From Hymenobacter citatus (GTDB taxonomy: Bacteria; Bacteroidota; Bacteroidia; Cytophagales; Hymenobacteraceae), in the NCBI RefSeq assembly GCF_014333615.1, contig NZ_JACSCY010000004.1, forward strand, positions 186,001 through 250,000: 64,000 nt of DNA, given 5' to 3'. The translations under genes and the position numbers were made by a program. The notes under the pieces were generated by a model. The model was not told the DNA's origin, did not search any database, and was given only the letters and a program-made list of their open reading frames with translations. Shown here one piece after another: positions 1 to 8,556 of the stretch; within the stretch, counting starts at the first letter, position 1; each line of letters starts with the position of its first letter.

Positions 1-765
1 GAGCTACGCGAAAATATGCGGGAGCAACAACAGCAGATGCGGGAAGATATGGAAGATGCCCGCCGCGACATGGAGGAAACCCGGCGTGAGATGGAAGAAG
101 ATGGCCGCCGCGACGCGCTAGACGAAGCCCTGGAAAATGCGTTGCTAAATGACGGTCTAATCAAATCTGCTGACAGCTACCAACTACGGCTTAGCCCAAC
201 AGAGCTGATCGTGAACGGCACCAAGCAGTCGGCTGCGTTGCAGAAGAAATACCTGGCGCTCTACGAATCGGCGAGCGGGCGCAAGCTGAGCGGTACGGGC
301 TCCGTGAACATCAGCAAGAACAGCACAGGCCGCACCAACACCATCAGCGGCCCGCGCGGTAGCACGCGGATATCGGGCTCTGTAACGCACTCTGGTACTG
401 GCCGGCGCACGCCACCTACCCCGCCCGCGCCACCGGCACCGCCAGCACCGCCAGCTGCTCCTGCTATGCCCGCCCCGCCGGCCCCACCCGCTCCGCCAGC
501 AGCACCGGGGGCTCCTAATGTGCCGGCCCCGCCCACGCCGCCTACCCCGCCTACGCTCGGCACCGACGAGCTACGCACGCAGCTGCGCAAAGACGGACTG
601 CTGGGAGCCAACGAAAAAAGCTTCCAGTTTCAACTGGACAAAAAGGGCCTACGCGTAAACGGCAAGTCGCAATCGGAGGCCCTGACTGCCAAATACCGCC
701 GAATCTACGACATCCCTACGAGCGGCAACTCCAACCGCACGGTGCAAGTGTCAGTGAGTGAATGA
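1..765 (+). CDS. C-terminal part of an unidentified protein with two repeated ~40-residue domains
   Basis: The frame is open from base 1, so the gene begins upstream of the window; the ATG at 16 is probably internal. The visible part starts with a highly charged Glu/Arg/Gln coiled-coil-like segment (about 35 residues). Then comes a domain running from 'DGLIKSADSY' to 'KKYLALYE', a long Pro/Ala linker (about residues 130-182), and a second copy of the same domain ('DGLLGANEKS' to 'KYRRIYD'). Both copies share a DGL..xxx..L..NGK.QS.AL..KY..(L/I)Y pattern. Similar tails occur on M56/BlaR1-like membrane peptidases of Bacteroidota, so that is one possibility, but no catalytic part is in view. A strong terminator follows. 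Confidence 0.7.
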   Translation, partial: ELRENMREQQQQMREDMEDARRDMEETRREMEEDGRRDALDEALENALLNDGLIKSADSYQLRLSPTELIVNGTKQSAALQKKYLALYESASGRKLSGTGSVNISKNSTGRTNTISGPRGSTRISGSVTHSGTGRRTPPTPPAPPAPPAPPAAPAMPAPPAPPAPPAAPGAPNVPAPPTPPTPPTLGTDELRTQLRKDGLLGANEKSFQFQLDKKGLRVNGKSQSEALTAKYRRIYDIPTSGNSNRTVQVSVSE

Positions 766-773
766 GAAGAATA

Positions 774-807
774 AAAGGCCGGTAGCACTACGCTACCGGC
801 CTTTTTT
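774..807 (+). terminator. Rho-independent terminator
   Basis: A GC-rich perfect hairpin (AAAGGCCGGTAGC / GCTACCGGCCTTT, loop ACTAC) followed by a T run lies directly after the stop of the upstream gene. Confidence 0.9.
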
Positions 808-954
808 GTAGCAATAGTAGCACTATCGGTCGCCGCCGCTTTTATTCTGCGGCCACTAAGCAACGCTTGTATGCGGGTCTGCATCTATGGCGCCGTGTAG
901 CTGCTCTACTGACCTGTTTTATCTATCGTCCCACCTCTTCCCGCCCCTTGTTTT

Positions 955-3489
955 ATGTTGCGTTTTTGTAGCCTGCTGTGGGTAGGCTTGGCTATGCTAT
1001 GCCTGCCCGTCATGGCCCAAACGCCGGCTTCGGCCGTTACGCTGGCCCCTAAAAAGCAACTCCAGGCCCTACGCATCACGGAGGCCATCAAGCTTGATGG
1101 CGTGCTGGACGAGGCCGTGTGGCAGCAGGCGCCGGTGGCCTCGCAGTTCATCCAGAACCGCCCCGCGCCCGGCCTACCCGAGCGGCACCCTACGGAGGTG
1201 CGCATCCTCTACGACGACGCCAACCTGTACATCGGGGCCGTGATGCACGACGTCAGCGCCGATTCCATTCCGCGCCAACTTACCCAGCGCGACAACCTCG
1301 ACGGCAACACCGACTTCTTCGGTATTTTCCTCGATACCTACCACGACAAGCTCAACGGCTACGGTTTTTTTGTGACCACGGGCGGCGTGCAGTGCGATGC
1401 GCGCTACTCACCGGCCGGCGGCGAAGATTTCAACTGGAATGCCGTGTGGGACTCGCGCACCGCCCTACGCGGCACCGACTGGGTGGCCGAAATCCGGATT
1501 CCTTACTCGGCCATTCGCTTCAGCAACGTGCCCGAGCAGCTGTGGGGCCTCAACTTTATGCGCCAGCGCAAGCGCGACAACCAGGGCTTTTTCTGGAACG
1601 AGGTGAAGCCCGCCGTGGATGGCTTCGTGAACCAGTGGGGCGAGCTGCGCGGCATCCGCGACGTGAAACCGCCCCTGCGCCTCTCGCTCACGCCCTACGT
1701 ATCGGCTTACCTGAACCGCAATGCCGTGAGCGTGGAGGGCCAGCGCCGCACCACCACCAGCTTCAACGGCGGCGCCGATGTGAAGTGGGGCATCAATGAG
1801 AGCTTTACGCTGGATGCTACCCTGGTGCCCGACTTCGGGCAGGTGCAGAGCGATAATCAGGTCTTGAACCTGTCGCCATTTGAGGTGCAGTTCAACGAAA
1901 ACCGACAGTTCTTCACCGAGGGTACCGAGCTATTCAATAAAGGTGGGCTGTTCTACTCGCGGAGGGTAGGGGCGCAGCCCATCGGCTACGGCAGCGTGGA
2001 GGCCGGAGAAAACGACGAAATCATCCGAAACCCCGGCGAAACACGCCTGCTGAACGCCACCAAAGTATCGGGCCGCACCAGCAAGGGACTGGGGATTGGG
2101 GTATTCAACGCGCTCAGCAACAACGTGTACGCTACCCTACGTAACACCGAAACCGGCCAGGAGCGCGAGGTGCTGACGCAGCCCTTCAGCAACTACAGCA
2201 TCGTGGTACTGGATCAGTCGCTGAAAAACAACAGCTACGTCTCGCTCATTAATACCAACGTCACGCGTTTTGGCCGCACCTACGACGCCAACGTGACGGG
2301 CGGTCTGTTTCGCCTGGCCGATAAGAAGAATGCCTACGCCGTAAACGGGCAACTGGTGTACTCGCGCCGGCGCGGCAACGAGTTCAATTCCGATTCGCTC
2401 ATCAATGACCGGGACGGCTACAAGTACAAGCTGAGCGCCGGCAAAATCAGCGGCAACTTCACCTGGACCGTCAGCCACGGCATCGAGTCGGCCTCGTATA
2501 ATCCCAACGATTTGGGCATCTTATTCGGCAACAACAACATCACGCAGGGCATCAACTTCAGCTACAACAAGTACAACCCGTTCTGGAAGGTAAACAACCT
2601 GTATACCTGGTGGGGCGTCGACCACTCCCTGCTCTACCGGCCCACGCGCTACCAGAACCTGGTTTTTTACGGCGGGGCTAACACCACTTTCACAAAGAAA
2701 TTCCTGACAGCGGGCATTAACCTGGACGCCAGCCCCGTTACCCGCGACTATTACGAGCCGCGCACGCAGCCGCTTGGGGAGTATTACGTGCGTATTCCGG
2801 TCAACGCCAGCGTAAGCGGTTTCCTTTCCAGCGACTACCGCAAGAAATTCGCTTACGACGTGAGCCTGGGTACCCGGTGGCATGCCAAAGACGAGCGACT
2901 GGCCCGGCCGCGCCGCATGCACTACGATGTAGGAATTTCACCCCGCTACCGCGTCAATAACCAGCTGTTATTTATCTATAGTGTCGACTGGAGCCTGCGC
3001 CAGAATCAGATTGGATACATAGGTAAATTAAATACCGCAGAACCACTGGATTCGGCGTTTAGTAAACAGGTTTTGTTGGGGCGTCGGCGGGTAGTCACCA
3101 TCACCAACGTGCTGTCGACGGCCTACACGTTTACCAACCGCATGTCGCTCACGCTGCGGCTGCGTCACTACACCAGCGACGTGCACTACCAGGACTTTGT
3201 ACGCCTCGACAAGGACGGCGCGGAAACCCTGGTGGACTACCGCCGCAACCGCGACAACACCTACAATGCCTTCAACCTGGACATGGTGTACGGGTGGTGG
3301 TTTGCGCCGGGCTCACAAATCAGCGTGGTGTGGAAGGCCGCCAGCACTGCTACCCTCGATGGCAACGAAGCCACGCCGCTGTACTTCGCCAACCTCAACA
3401 ACACCATCAATACCCCCCAGAATAACTCGGTGTCGGTGAAGGTGCTGTACTACCTCGACTACTTGGCCCTGCGCCGCAAGCGGGCGTAG
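955..3489 (+). CDS. DUF5916 / CBM9-like outer-membrane protein
   Basis: The 844-residue protein begins with a signal peptide (cut after 'VMAQ'). Residues about 40-210 form a family-9 carbohydrate-binding-like beta-sandwich ('IKLDGVLDEAVWQQA', 'VRILYDDANLYIGAVMHD', 'FFGIFLDTYHDKLNGYGF'). The rest is a DUF5916 region rich in alternating aromatic beta-strands, consistent with an outer-membrane barrel. In this family the CBM9 domain is thought to sit at the cell surface or periplasm; no substrate is established. The gene stands alone between a terminator and a VOC gene. Its TAG stop lies inside the left arm of a family B repeat element. Confidence 0.85.
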   Translation: MLRFCSLLWVGLAMLCLPVMAQTPASAVTLAPKKQLQALRITEAIKLDGVLDEAVWQQAPVASQFIQNRPAPGLPERHPTEVRILYDDANLYIGAVMHDVSADSIPRQLTQRDNLDGNTDFFGIFLDTYHDKLNGYGFFVTTGGVQCDARYSPAGGEDFNWNAVWDSRTALRGTDWVAEIRIPYSAIRFSNVPEQLWGLNFMRQRKRDNQGFFWNEVKPAVDGFVNQWGELRGIRDVKPPLRLSLTPYVSAYLNRNAVSVEGQRRTTTSFNGGADVKWGINESFTLDATLVPDFGQVQSDNQVLNLSPFEVQFNENRQFFTEGTELFNKGGLFYSRRVGAQPIGYGSVEAGENDEIIRNPGETRLLNATKVSGRTSKGLGIGVFNALSNNVYATLRNTETGQEREVLTQPFSNYSIVVLDQSLKNNSYVSLINTNVTRFGRTYDANVTGGLFRLADKKNAYAVNGQLVYSRRRGNEFNSDSLINDRDGYKYKLSAGKISGNFTWTVSHGIESASYNPNDLGILFGNNNITQGINFSYNKYNPFWKVNNLYTWWGVDHSLLYRPTRYQNLVFYGGANTTFTKKFLTAGINLDASPVTRDYYEPRTQPLGEYYVRIPVNASVSGFLSSDYRKKFAYDVSLGTRWHAKDERLARPRRMHYDVGISPRYRVNNQLLFIYSVDWSLRQNQIGYIGKLNTAEPLDSAFSKQVLLGRRRVVTITNVLSTAYTFTNRMSLTLRLRHYTSDVHYQDFVRLDKDGAETLVDYRRNRDNTYNAFNLDMVYGWWFAPGSQISVVWKAASTATLDGNEATPLYFANLNNTINTPQNNSVSVKVLYYLDYLALRRKRA

Positions 3490-3652
3490 GGGCGCGTTGC
3501 ACGCGCCCGCCGTTGCTGGTGTCGGGTACATCGGTAACAGCTATATCGATGTAAACACGATTGCTCATCACCGCAACCGAGCTGCTTGAAGCGTAGAGTA
3601 GTTGAAGCAATAGAAACCTCCGTAACAACGGGTGCGTGCACCGTGCCCCTAC
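3486..3652. repeat. Family B inverted-repeat element (GTAGGGGCGCG ends)
   Basis: The left arm (3486-3515, GTAGGGGCGCGTTGCACGCG...) is the imperfect inverse of the right arm (3626-3652). The arms enclose about 110 bases with no coding sign. The TAG of the left arm is the stop codon of the DUF5916 gene, and the right arm ends two bases before the next gene's ATG. Related elements occur at 6.1, 23.0 and 33.5 kb. Confidence 0.7.
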
Positions 3653-3654
3653 CC

Positions 3655-4059
3655 ATGAAACAGACAATCGGCGGCATCACCCTCTTGGTGCGCGACTACG
3701 ACGAAGCCCTTGCGTACTACTGCGAAAAACTAGGGTTCGATCTGCTGGAAGATACCCCGCTGGGCGACGGCAAGCGCTGGGTGCTGGTGGCGCCGCCCGG
3801 CAGCACCGGCACACCGTTGCTGCTGGCGCAGGCCGCTACCCCCGAGCAACAGGCCAGCATCGGCAATCAGGCTGGCGGCCGGGTGTTCCTGTTTCTGCAC
3901 ACCGATGCTTTTTGGCCCGCCTACCGTCGCATAGAAGCGCAGGGCGTGCAGTTTCTAGAGCAGCCCCGCCATGAACCTTACGGCTGGGTGGTCGTTTTTG
4001 CCGACTGCTACGGCAATAAGTGGGACTTGCTGGGGCCGCCTACAGATGAGAAAGAGTAA
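3655..4059 (+). CDS. VOC (glyoxalase/bleomycin-resistance) family protein
   Basis: The 134-residue single-module vicinal-oxygen-chelate protein has the typical start 'GGITLLVRDYDEALAYYCEKLGF', a mid-section 'KRWVLVAPPGS' and the C-terminal 'DCYGNKWDLLGP'. VOC proteins bind a metal and act as lyases, dioxygenases or drug-binding proteins; this subgroup's substrate is unknown. I start at 3655 because upstream codons lie in a family B repeat and do not resemble the family. It is not the methylmalonyl-CoA epimerase type as far as I can tell. Confidence 0.85.
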   Translation: MKQTIGGITLLVRDYDEALAYYCEKLGFDLLEDTPLGDGKRWVLVAPPGSTGTPLLLAQAATPEQQASIGNQAGGRVFLFLHTDAFWPAYRRIEAQGVQFLEQPRHEPYGWVVVFADCYGNKWDLLGPPTDEKE

Positions 4060-4080
4060 GTCGTTGTAAAGAATAAAAAG

Positions 4081-4183
4081 GAACGTCATGCTGGGCGGAG
4101 CCGAAGCATCTCTACCGTTAGTAATTCCTGTTGATTAGGATTATCACGGTAGAGATGCTTCGGCTCCGCTCAGCATGACGTTC
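4081..4183. repeat. Family A long hairpin repeat (copy 1)
   Basis: Two 38-base arms (4081-4118 and 4146-4183) are near-perfect inverse copies with the signature GTCATGCTGnGCGGAGCCGA. They surround an AT-rich loop of 27 bases. The element lies between convergent genes (VOC and the NADP-binding oxidoreductase). Confidence 0.85.
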
Positions 4184-4202
4184 TAAATCAGCCAGTCGGC
4201 GG

Positions 4203-4931
4203 TTACTTCAGCTTGATGCCTTGCTCCTCCATTTGCTGTTCCTGCTTGGCGTGGTTGGCTAGGAACTCGGCGTGTTGGGCTCCTGTGCGCTCGGTGCCGA
4301 GGCGGGCCAACTGCGCGCGCACCTCATCGGCGGGCAGATCGTTGCAGTAGATAGGGCCGCCGGGCTGCTGCCGCCACGACTGGTGCAGGGTGCCACCATC
4401 CACAGCATCGAAGCCTAGTTCTTCTACCAAGGCCATTACTTTCTGCTTGGCGGCGTCATCGTCGCTGGCTACGGGCAGGCCAATGCGGCCGGGCGTGCCG
4501 GCAGGCTTGCCGTTTTTTTCGAGGTGGTCGGCGAAGATGTTGTTGAACACCTTTACCACTGGGCGACCCAGGTGCTGCTGCACCCAGCCGCTCTCGGTGA
4601 GGTCGCCGGTTTCCAGCTCCGTCATCTGGCCGTCGCGCAGCAGAGGGTAGTAGTTGCTGGTGTCGATGATGGGTACCTCGGCGGGCACGCCTGCAAACAA
4701 GTTATTGGGCAGATCGGGGATGTTTTTCAGCGGGATGGTGACTACAATGAAGTCGCTGCCGCGCTGGGCGGCCTCCTCGGCCGTAACGGGGGTAGCGCCG
4801 GTTTTCTGGGCTACGTCGTGTAGGGTTTCGGGGCCGCGCGAGTTGGCAATGTATACCGTATGGCCGAGGCTAGTGAGCCGCACGCCCAAGGCGCTGCCGA
4901 TGTGGCCGGCCCCAATGATTCCGATGTTCAT
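4203..4931 (-). CDS. NAD(P)-binding F420-reductase-like oxidoreductase
   Basis: The 242-residue protein opens with a Rossmann dinucleotide motif (G7-A-G9-H-I-G12), followed by 'IANSRGPETL' and 'DFIVVTIPLKNIPDLP'. This arrangement is shared by the NADPH-dependent F420 reductase and YqfW/DUF-type 'NADP oxidoreductase coenzyme F420-dependent' families. Bacteroidota do not normally make F420, so the real acceptor is probably something else. It stands alone on the minus strand, convergent with the VOC gene. Confidence 0.85.
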   Translation of the reverse strand: MNIGIIGAGHIGSALGVRLTSLGHTVYIANSRGPETLHDVAQKTGATPVTAEEAAQRGSDFIVVTIPLKNIPDLPNNLFAGVPAEVPIIDTSNYYPLLRDGQMTELETGDLTESGWVQQHLGRPVVKVFNNIFADHLEKNGKPAGTPGRIGLPVASDDDAAKQKVMALVEELGFDAVDGGTLHQSWRQQPGGPIYCNDLPADEVRAQLARLGTERTGAQHAEFLANHAKQEQQMEEQGIKLK

Positions 4932-5034
4932 AGGTTGGATAGTTTACGCGCCGGCATTGTGCCGGCGTGGGTAGGTAAACAGCGGAAGGGGGCGTTTTGC
5001 TTTTTAGTTGAAAACTGGTCCAAGCCCGTACTTA

Positions 5035-5382
5035 TCAAATGTATTGACGGTCAGCTGCTATAATGCTGAAGTCGCGAGGATTTGCCGGATCATACAAAAC
5101 CGTTACTGCTGAGCCCTCTGGGTAGCGGGGTACTGCCAAAGCTACCCCGTGCTCATACAGCGCTTCGATTGTTTGGCCTTCTCGCGTCTCAAACCGAATG
5201 ATAGGTCTGACTACAGTAGTCCTTCCCCATTTTATTTTGTTGCGTACCACGACGCCCCGCGCCCGCACACCGTTGGTCTGTAGTCTGTTTTCTCGCTTTC
5301 TAGCATTGTAGAAAGCAACGACTAAAATTGCTGCAATTGCAGCAAAGCTCAACACTGTAAAAGGGTTAAATACAAAATTCAT
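5035..5382 (-). CDS. DUF3592 small membrane protein
   Basis: The 115-residue protein has one N-terminal membrane helix (about residues 8-25) and then a small beta-rich soluble domain. The pattern 'ARGVVVRNKI', 'PIIRFETREGQTIEA' and 'GSAVTVLYDPANPRDFSI' is typical of DUF3592. The function of the family is unknown. It is divergent from the lipocalin-like gene downstream. Confidence 0.75.
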   Translation of the reverse strand: MNFVFNPFTVLSFAAIAAILVVAFYNARKRENRLQTNGVRARGVVVRNKIKWGRTTVVRPIIRFETREGQTIEALYEHGVALAVPRYPEGSAVTVLYDPANPRDFSIIAADRQYI

Positions 5383-5497
5383 AGAAAGCGTCTAAGCATT
5401 GAATAATGAATTGTGGGCGAAATTACTGCCTTGGTACTAAGTTTGATAAAAGGCGCGTATTGTTTTTGTCCTTTTTCTAACTTCACACTTCCTCATT

Positions 5498-5989
5498 GTG
5501 TATTCGCGTACTTTTTTAGCCCTATCCTTAGCTTTATTGGGCGGCCTCACTAGCTGCGATGATAATTCTGACATAAAGCCTACCCCTATTCTATCGGCAA
5601 CTGACTTGCTGATGGCCAAAAGCTGGAAAATGACAGCTGTAACCGAAAAAGAAGGCAGCGAGCCAGCTAAGGACATTTATACGGACGAGCCAGCTTGTCT
5701 TCGCGACAATGTGTATCAATTCCAGGCTGATGGAGTTTTCATGATGGATGAGGGAACTACCCGCTGTGACCAAGCGCATCCGCAGACCCGCACAGGCACT
5801 TGGGCTCAGTCGAACAGTGGCACCATGCTAACAGCAACTATCAACCTATCTACCCAACCTGGGGTTGAAGCAAGCATGGAAATGAGAGGCACTATCGAAT
5901 CGGTTTCCGCTACCCGACTCGTGCTTGTAGACAAGGAAGCGACGGCGGGGGTAGCCACCGAGACCCGCATGACATTTACGGCCCAGTAA
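5498..5989 (+). CDS. Lipocalin-like lipoprotein
   Basis: The 163-residue protein has a lipoprotein signal (lipobox ending 'GLTSC', Cys about 20) and a lipocalin-like body: 'LLMAKSWKMTAV', then 'CLRDNVYQFQADGVFMMDEGTTRCD' and 'RTGTWAQSNSGTMLTATI'. This is the pattern of Bacteroidota lipocalin_4 proteins, exported and membrane-anchored, usually of unknown ligand. The start is a GTG; no in-frame ATG gives a signal peptide. A bidirectional terminator follows. Confidence 0.75.
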   Translation: MYSRTFLALSLALLGGLTSCDDNSDIKPTPILSATDLLMAKSWKMTAVTEKEGSEPAKDIYTDEPACLRDNVYQFQADGVFMMDEGTTRCDQAHPQTRTGTWAQSNSGTMLTATINLSTQPGVEASMEMRGTIESVSATRLVLVDKEATAGVATETRMTFTAQ

Positions 5990-6004
5990 GCGGCCTTAAG
6001 CCAT

Positions 6005-6038
6005 AAAAAAGCCGCTCCTATCTAGGAGCGGCTTTTTT
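6005..6038. terminator. Bidirectional Rho-independent terminator
   Basis: An A-run, the perfect stem GCCGCTCCTA/TAGGAGCGGC and a T-run lie between the convergent lipocalin-like gene and meaB, so the hairpin can serve both strands. Confidence 0.9.
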
Positions 6039-6117
6039 ATGGGCCATGTGTGTCGGTTCGATGTGGGGTAGGACTTCACAAGTAACAGCACCAACGATGG
6101 GCGCGTGCAACATGCCC

Positions 6118-7086
6118 CTACAGCAACTCCCGCGCCGCCCCAAAGGCCGACTGGCGTCCCTCGCGCACGGCTTGCTCGATGGCGGGTAGGCGCTGTTGCA
6201 CGTCGGGCTGGGCGTAGAAGCGGGCTTCCAGGGTCTGGCGAATGGTGTCGTGCAGCCAGTGCAGGTTTTGCTCCTGGCGGCGTTGCTGGAAGTAGCCGCT
6301 GGCCTGGGTGTGCTGCACATACTGCTGCACTACCTCCCACACCTCGGGCACGCCCGCGCCCGTGAGGGCCGAGCTGGTCGTGACCACGGGGCTCCAGCCG
6401 CTGGGCGCCAGCGGAAACAGATGCAGGGCGTTTTGGTACTCGCGCCGGGCCAGGCGGGCGGCTTGCTCGTTGCCGTGGTCGGCTTTGGTGATGGTGAGGG
6501 CATCGGCCATTTCCATGATGCCTTTTTTGATGCCTTGCAACTCGTCGCCGGCGCCGGCTAGCATCAGCAGCAGAAAGAAATCGACCATACCGTGCACGGC
6601 GGTTTCGCTCTGGCCCACGCCCACGGTTTCCACAAAAATAACGTCGTGCCCCGCGGCCTCGCACAGCAGCAGCGCCTCGCGGGTGCTGCGCGTAACACCC
6701 CCCAGCGACTTGCCCGCCGGTGAGGGCCGGATGTAGGCGGCCGGGTGGGCGGCCAGCTGGTTCATACGGGTTTTGTCGCCCAGGATGCTGCCGCCGCTGC
6801 GCTGGGAGGTAGGGTCTACGGCCAGCACGGCCAGGCGGTGCCCCTGCCCAACCAAATGCAGCCCCAGCGCCTCAATAAACGTGCTTTTGCCTACCCCCGG
6901 CACGCCCGTAATACCCACCCGCACCGAGCGGCCCGCGTGCGGCAGCACCAAAGCCATAACCTGCTGGGCGAGCTCCTGGTCGGAGGGTAGGGTGCTTTCC
7001 ACCAGTGTAATGGCCTGGCTCAGCCGCACGCGGTTGCCAGCGAGCAGGCCATCGGCGTATTCGTGGGCGGCAAGGCGTTTGGGCAT
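6118..7086 (-). CDS. meaB: Methylmalonyl-CoA mutase-associated GTPase MeaB
   Basis: The 322-residue G3E-family GTPase shows the P-loop 'GVPGVGKST' (residues 61-69), 'VLAVDPTSQRSGGSILGDKTRM', 'FVETVGVGQSE' and the base-recognition motif 'ITKADHGNE'. MeaB loads and protects the adenosylcobalamin cofactor of methylmalonyl-CoA mutase. Both mutase subunits are encoded at 20.8-24.9 kb, so the chaperone is unlinked to its client by about 14 kb. The TAG stop (6118-6120) belongs to a GTAGGGGCA repeat end similar to family B. Confidence 0.95.
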   Translation of the reverse strand: MPKRLAAHEYADGLLAGNRVRLSQAITLVESTLPSDQELAQQVMALVLPHAGRSVRVGITGVPGVGKSTFIEALGLHLVGQGHRLAVLAVDPTSQRSGGSILGDKTRMNQLAAHPAAYIRPSPAGKSLGGVTRSTREALLLCEAAGHDVIFVETVGVGQSETAVHGMVDFFLLLMLAGAGDELQGIKKGIMEMADALTITKADHGNEQAARLARREYQNALHLFPLAPSGWSPVVTTSSALTGAGVPEVWEVVQQYVQHTQASGYFQQRRQEQNLHWLHDTIRQTLEARFYAQPDVQQRLPAIEQAVREGRQSAFGAARELL

Positions 7087-7174
7087 AGTGAAAAGGTAGG
7101 AAGCGAAGCCGCAAGCTAAGACGCATGGGTGAGAAGTTCTGGAAAACAGTCTGTCACCCTACGCCGCTTGTCTC

Positions 7175-7332
7175 CCTACGCCATCTGTCATTTTGTGCTT
7201 CCTGTCATCCTGAGCGGAGCGAAGGACCTTCTCACGATAGAACGATTACCGTAACAACGACTCGTTCTGACGTGAGAAGGTCCTTCGCTCCGCTCAGGAT
7301 GACAGGAAGCACAAAATGACAGATGGCGTAGG
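7175..7332. repeat. Family A long hairpin repeat (copy 2, 62-base perfect arms)
   Basis: Arms 7175-7236 and 7271-7332 are perfect inverse copies over 62 bases. The inner half carries TCATCCTGAGCGGAGCGAAG; the outer half (CCTACGCCATCTGTC...) is not seen in the other copies. The arms enclose a 34-base loop. It fills most of the gap between meaB (upstream side) and the 3' end of the beta-propeller gene. Confidence 0.9.
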
Positions 7333-7356
7333 AGGACACTCGGTTCTAGACGTGAC

Positions 7357-8451
7357 CTACTTCGGTTCCACCAAAAAACTTGGCAAACCCAACTTGCTAC
7401 GGCGGCCGCCCAGGCTCAGGCCGTCGTCTTTGTAGTCGGCTGCTTTGCCGGAGGCGTTGGGATTCTGGATGACGCCTAAGTAACCGTTGTCTTCGCGGGC
7501 GACGTAGATTTTGCCGTCGGGGCCGAGCTGGAGGGCGCCTACCTTGCGGTTGGCCGAGTTACCGATTTGGGTGGCTTTGCTGGTTTTCAGGTCGAACTGC
7601 CATATCTGGGCATCACCGCCGCCCGAGCCGTTGCGGGTGCCGTAGAGCTTGGTGCCGTCGGGGGAAAAGGCCACGCCGTAGGCCTCCTCATACGGCCCAA
7701 AGGAGCGGGGCTTGCTCACTTTGCCAGTGGTGCGGTCGAAGTCGAATACCTCAAATTTGTTGGCCTCGCGCCACAGCGCCACGGCCAGTTGCTTGCCATC
7801 GGGCGCAAACGCCATGGCCCCGATGGCGTTGCGGCCGGGGCCGGCGTGCATGGAGCCCACGTTGCTCAGGATGGGCTTGCCGGCCTCTACCCCCTCGGGC
7901 GTGACGAGGTAGGACACGAAGCCGTTGGAGTTCCAGCGGTGAGCCACCACCCACACGTCGCGGCCGTTTTGGTGGCGCACGGCCGCCAGCTTCTCTGCCA
8001 CGGGCGAAATAAGCAGCAGGTTGGCGCGGGGCACGTCGCCGAGGCCGTTGTCGCGGGTCATGTCCACGATGGAGTAGCGCAGGCCCACGTTGGTGCCTTG
8101 CGGAGCTACTGTGAAGACGTAGAAAATATTGCCGCTGCCGGGGTCGGGCACCACCAAGGCGCTTTGGGTACTGGAGTTGCTACCCTGGAGCTTGCGGCCG
8201 TTGGGCATCACCTGGTGCTGGCGGTTCCAGATGGTTTCGCCGTTGGTGTAGAACAGTAGCTGCCCGCGCTTGTTGGTGGCCACGGCGCAGCCCTCGTAGG
8301 TGGTCATCTTGCCATCGTTCAGCGGGGTAGGGGCGCCGTTAGCAAAGCTCAAACCGGCTTGCTGGCCGAAGTACCAGAAGGTTTGCTCGCCCTGGGCTTG
8401 AGAAGAAAAAGCCGCACAGCAGGAAATCAACAAAAGCAGAAAGAAACGCAT
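7357..8451 (-). CDS. Secreted WD40/PD40-type beta-propeller protein
   Basis: The 364-residue protein has a signal peptide ('MRFFLLLLISCCAAFSSQAQ'). The mature start 'QTFWYFGQQAGLSFANGAP' is the hallmark of Bacteroidota propeller domains found in gliding/T9SS-associated proteins. Repeats follow: 'MAFAPDGKQLAVAL', 'VAFSPDGTKLYGTRNGSGG', 'LQLGPDGKIYVAREDNG'. It is shorter than the family's long T9SS adhesins and has no visible C-terminal sorting domain. Likely an exported binding protein; ligand unknown. Confidence 0.75.
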   Translation of the reverse strand: MRFFLLLLISCCAAFSSQAQGEQTFWYFGQQAGLSFANGAPTPLNDGKMTTYEGCAVATNKRGQLLFYTNGETIWNRQHQVMPNGRKLQGSNSSTQSALVVPDPGSGNIFYVFTVAPQGTNVGLRYSIVDMTRDNGLGDVPRANLLLISPVAEKLAAVRHQNGRDVWVVAHRWNSNGFVSYLVTPEGVEAGKPILSNVGSMHAGPGRNAIGAMAFAPDGKQLAVALWREANKFEVFDFDRTTGKVSKPRSFGPYEEAYGVAFSPDGTKLYGTRNGSGGGDAQIWQFDLKTSKATQIGNSANRKVGALQLGPDGKIYVAREDNGYLGVIQNPNASGKAADYKDDGLSLGGRRSKLGLPSFLVEPK

Positions 8452-8556
8452 AGACTGAAAAGCAGAAAAAATTAGTCATTTCCAGGAAGCATAACGAAAT
8501 GCCGTGCCATACTAAGATAAGGACCTTCTTTTTTGTGGGCGGTCGTATGCCTTGCC

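Noticed and set aside
261..611. Gly/Ala-rich 116-codon ORF on the minus strand
   Set aside because: It is the antisense of the Pro/Ala linker of the plus-strand gene; low-complexity GC-rich sequence keeps the frame open.
7125..7319. Small ORF with a CHPERSEGPS-type peptide
   Set aside because: It is a translation of a family A repeat; such peptides are a known artefact of these hairpins.
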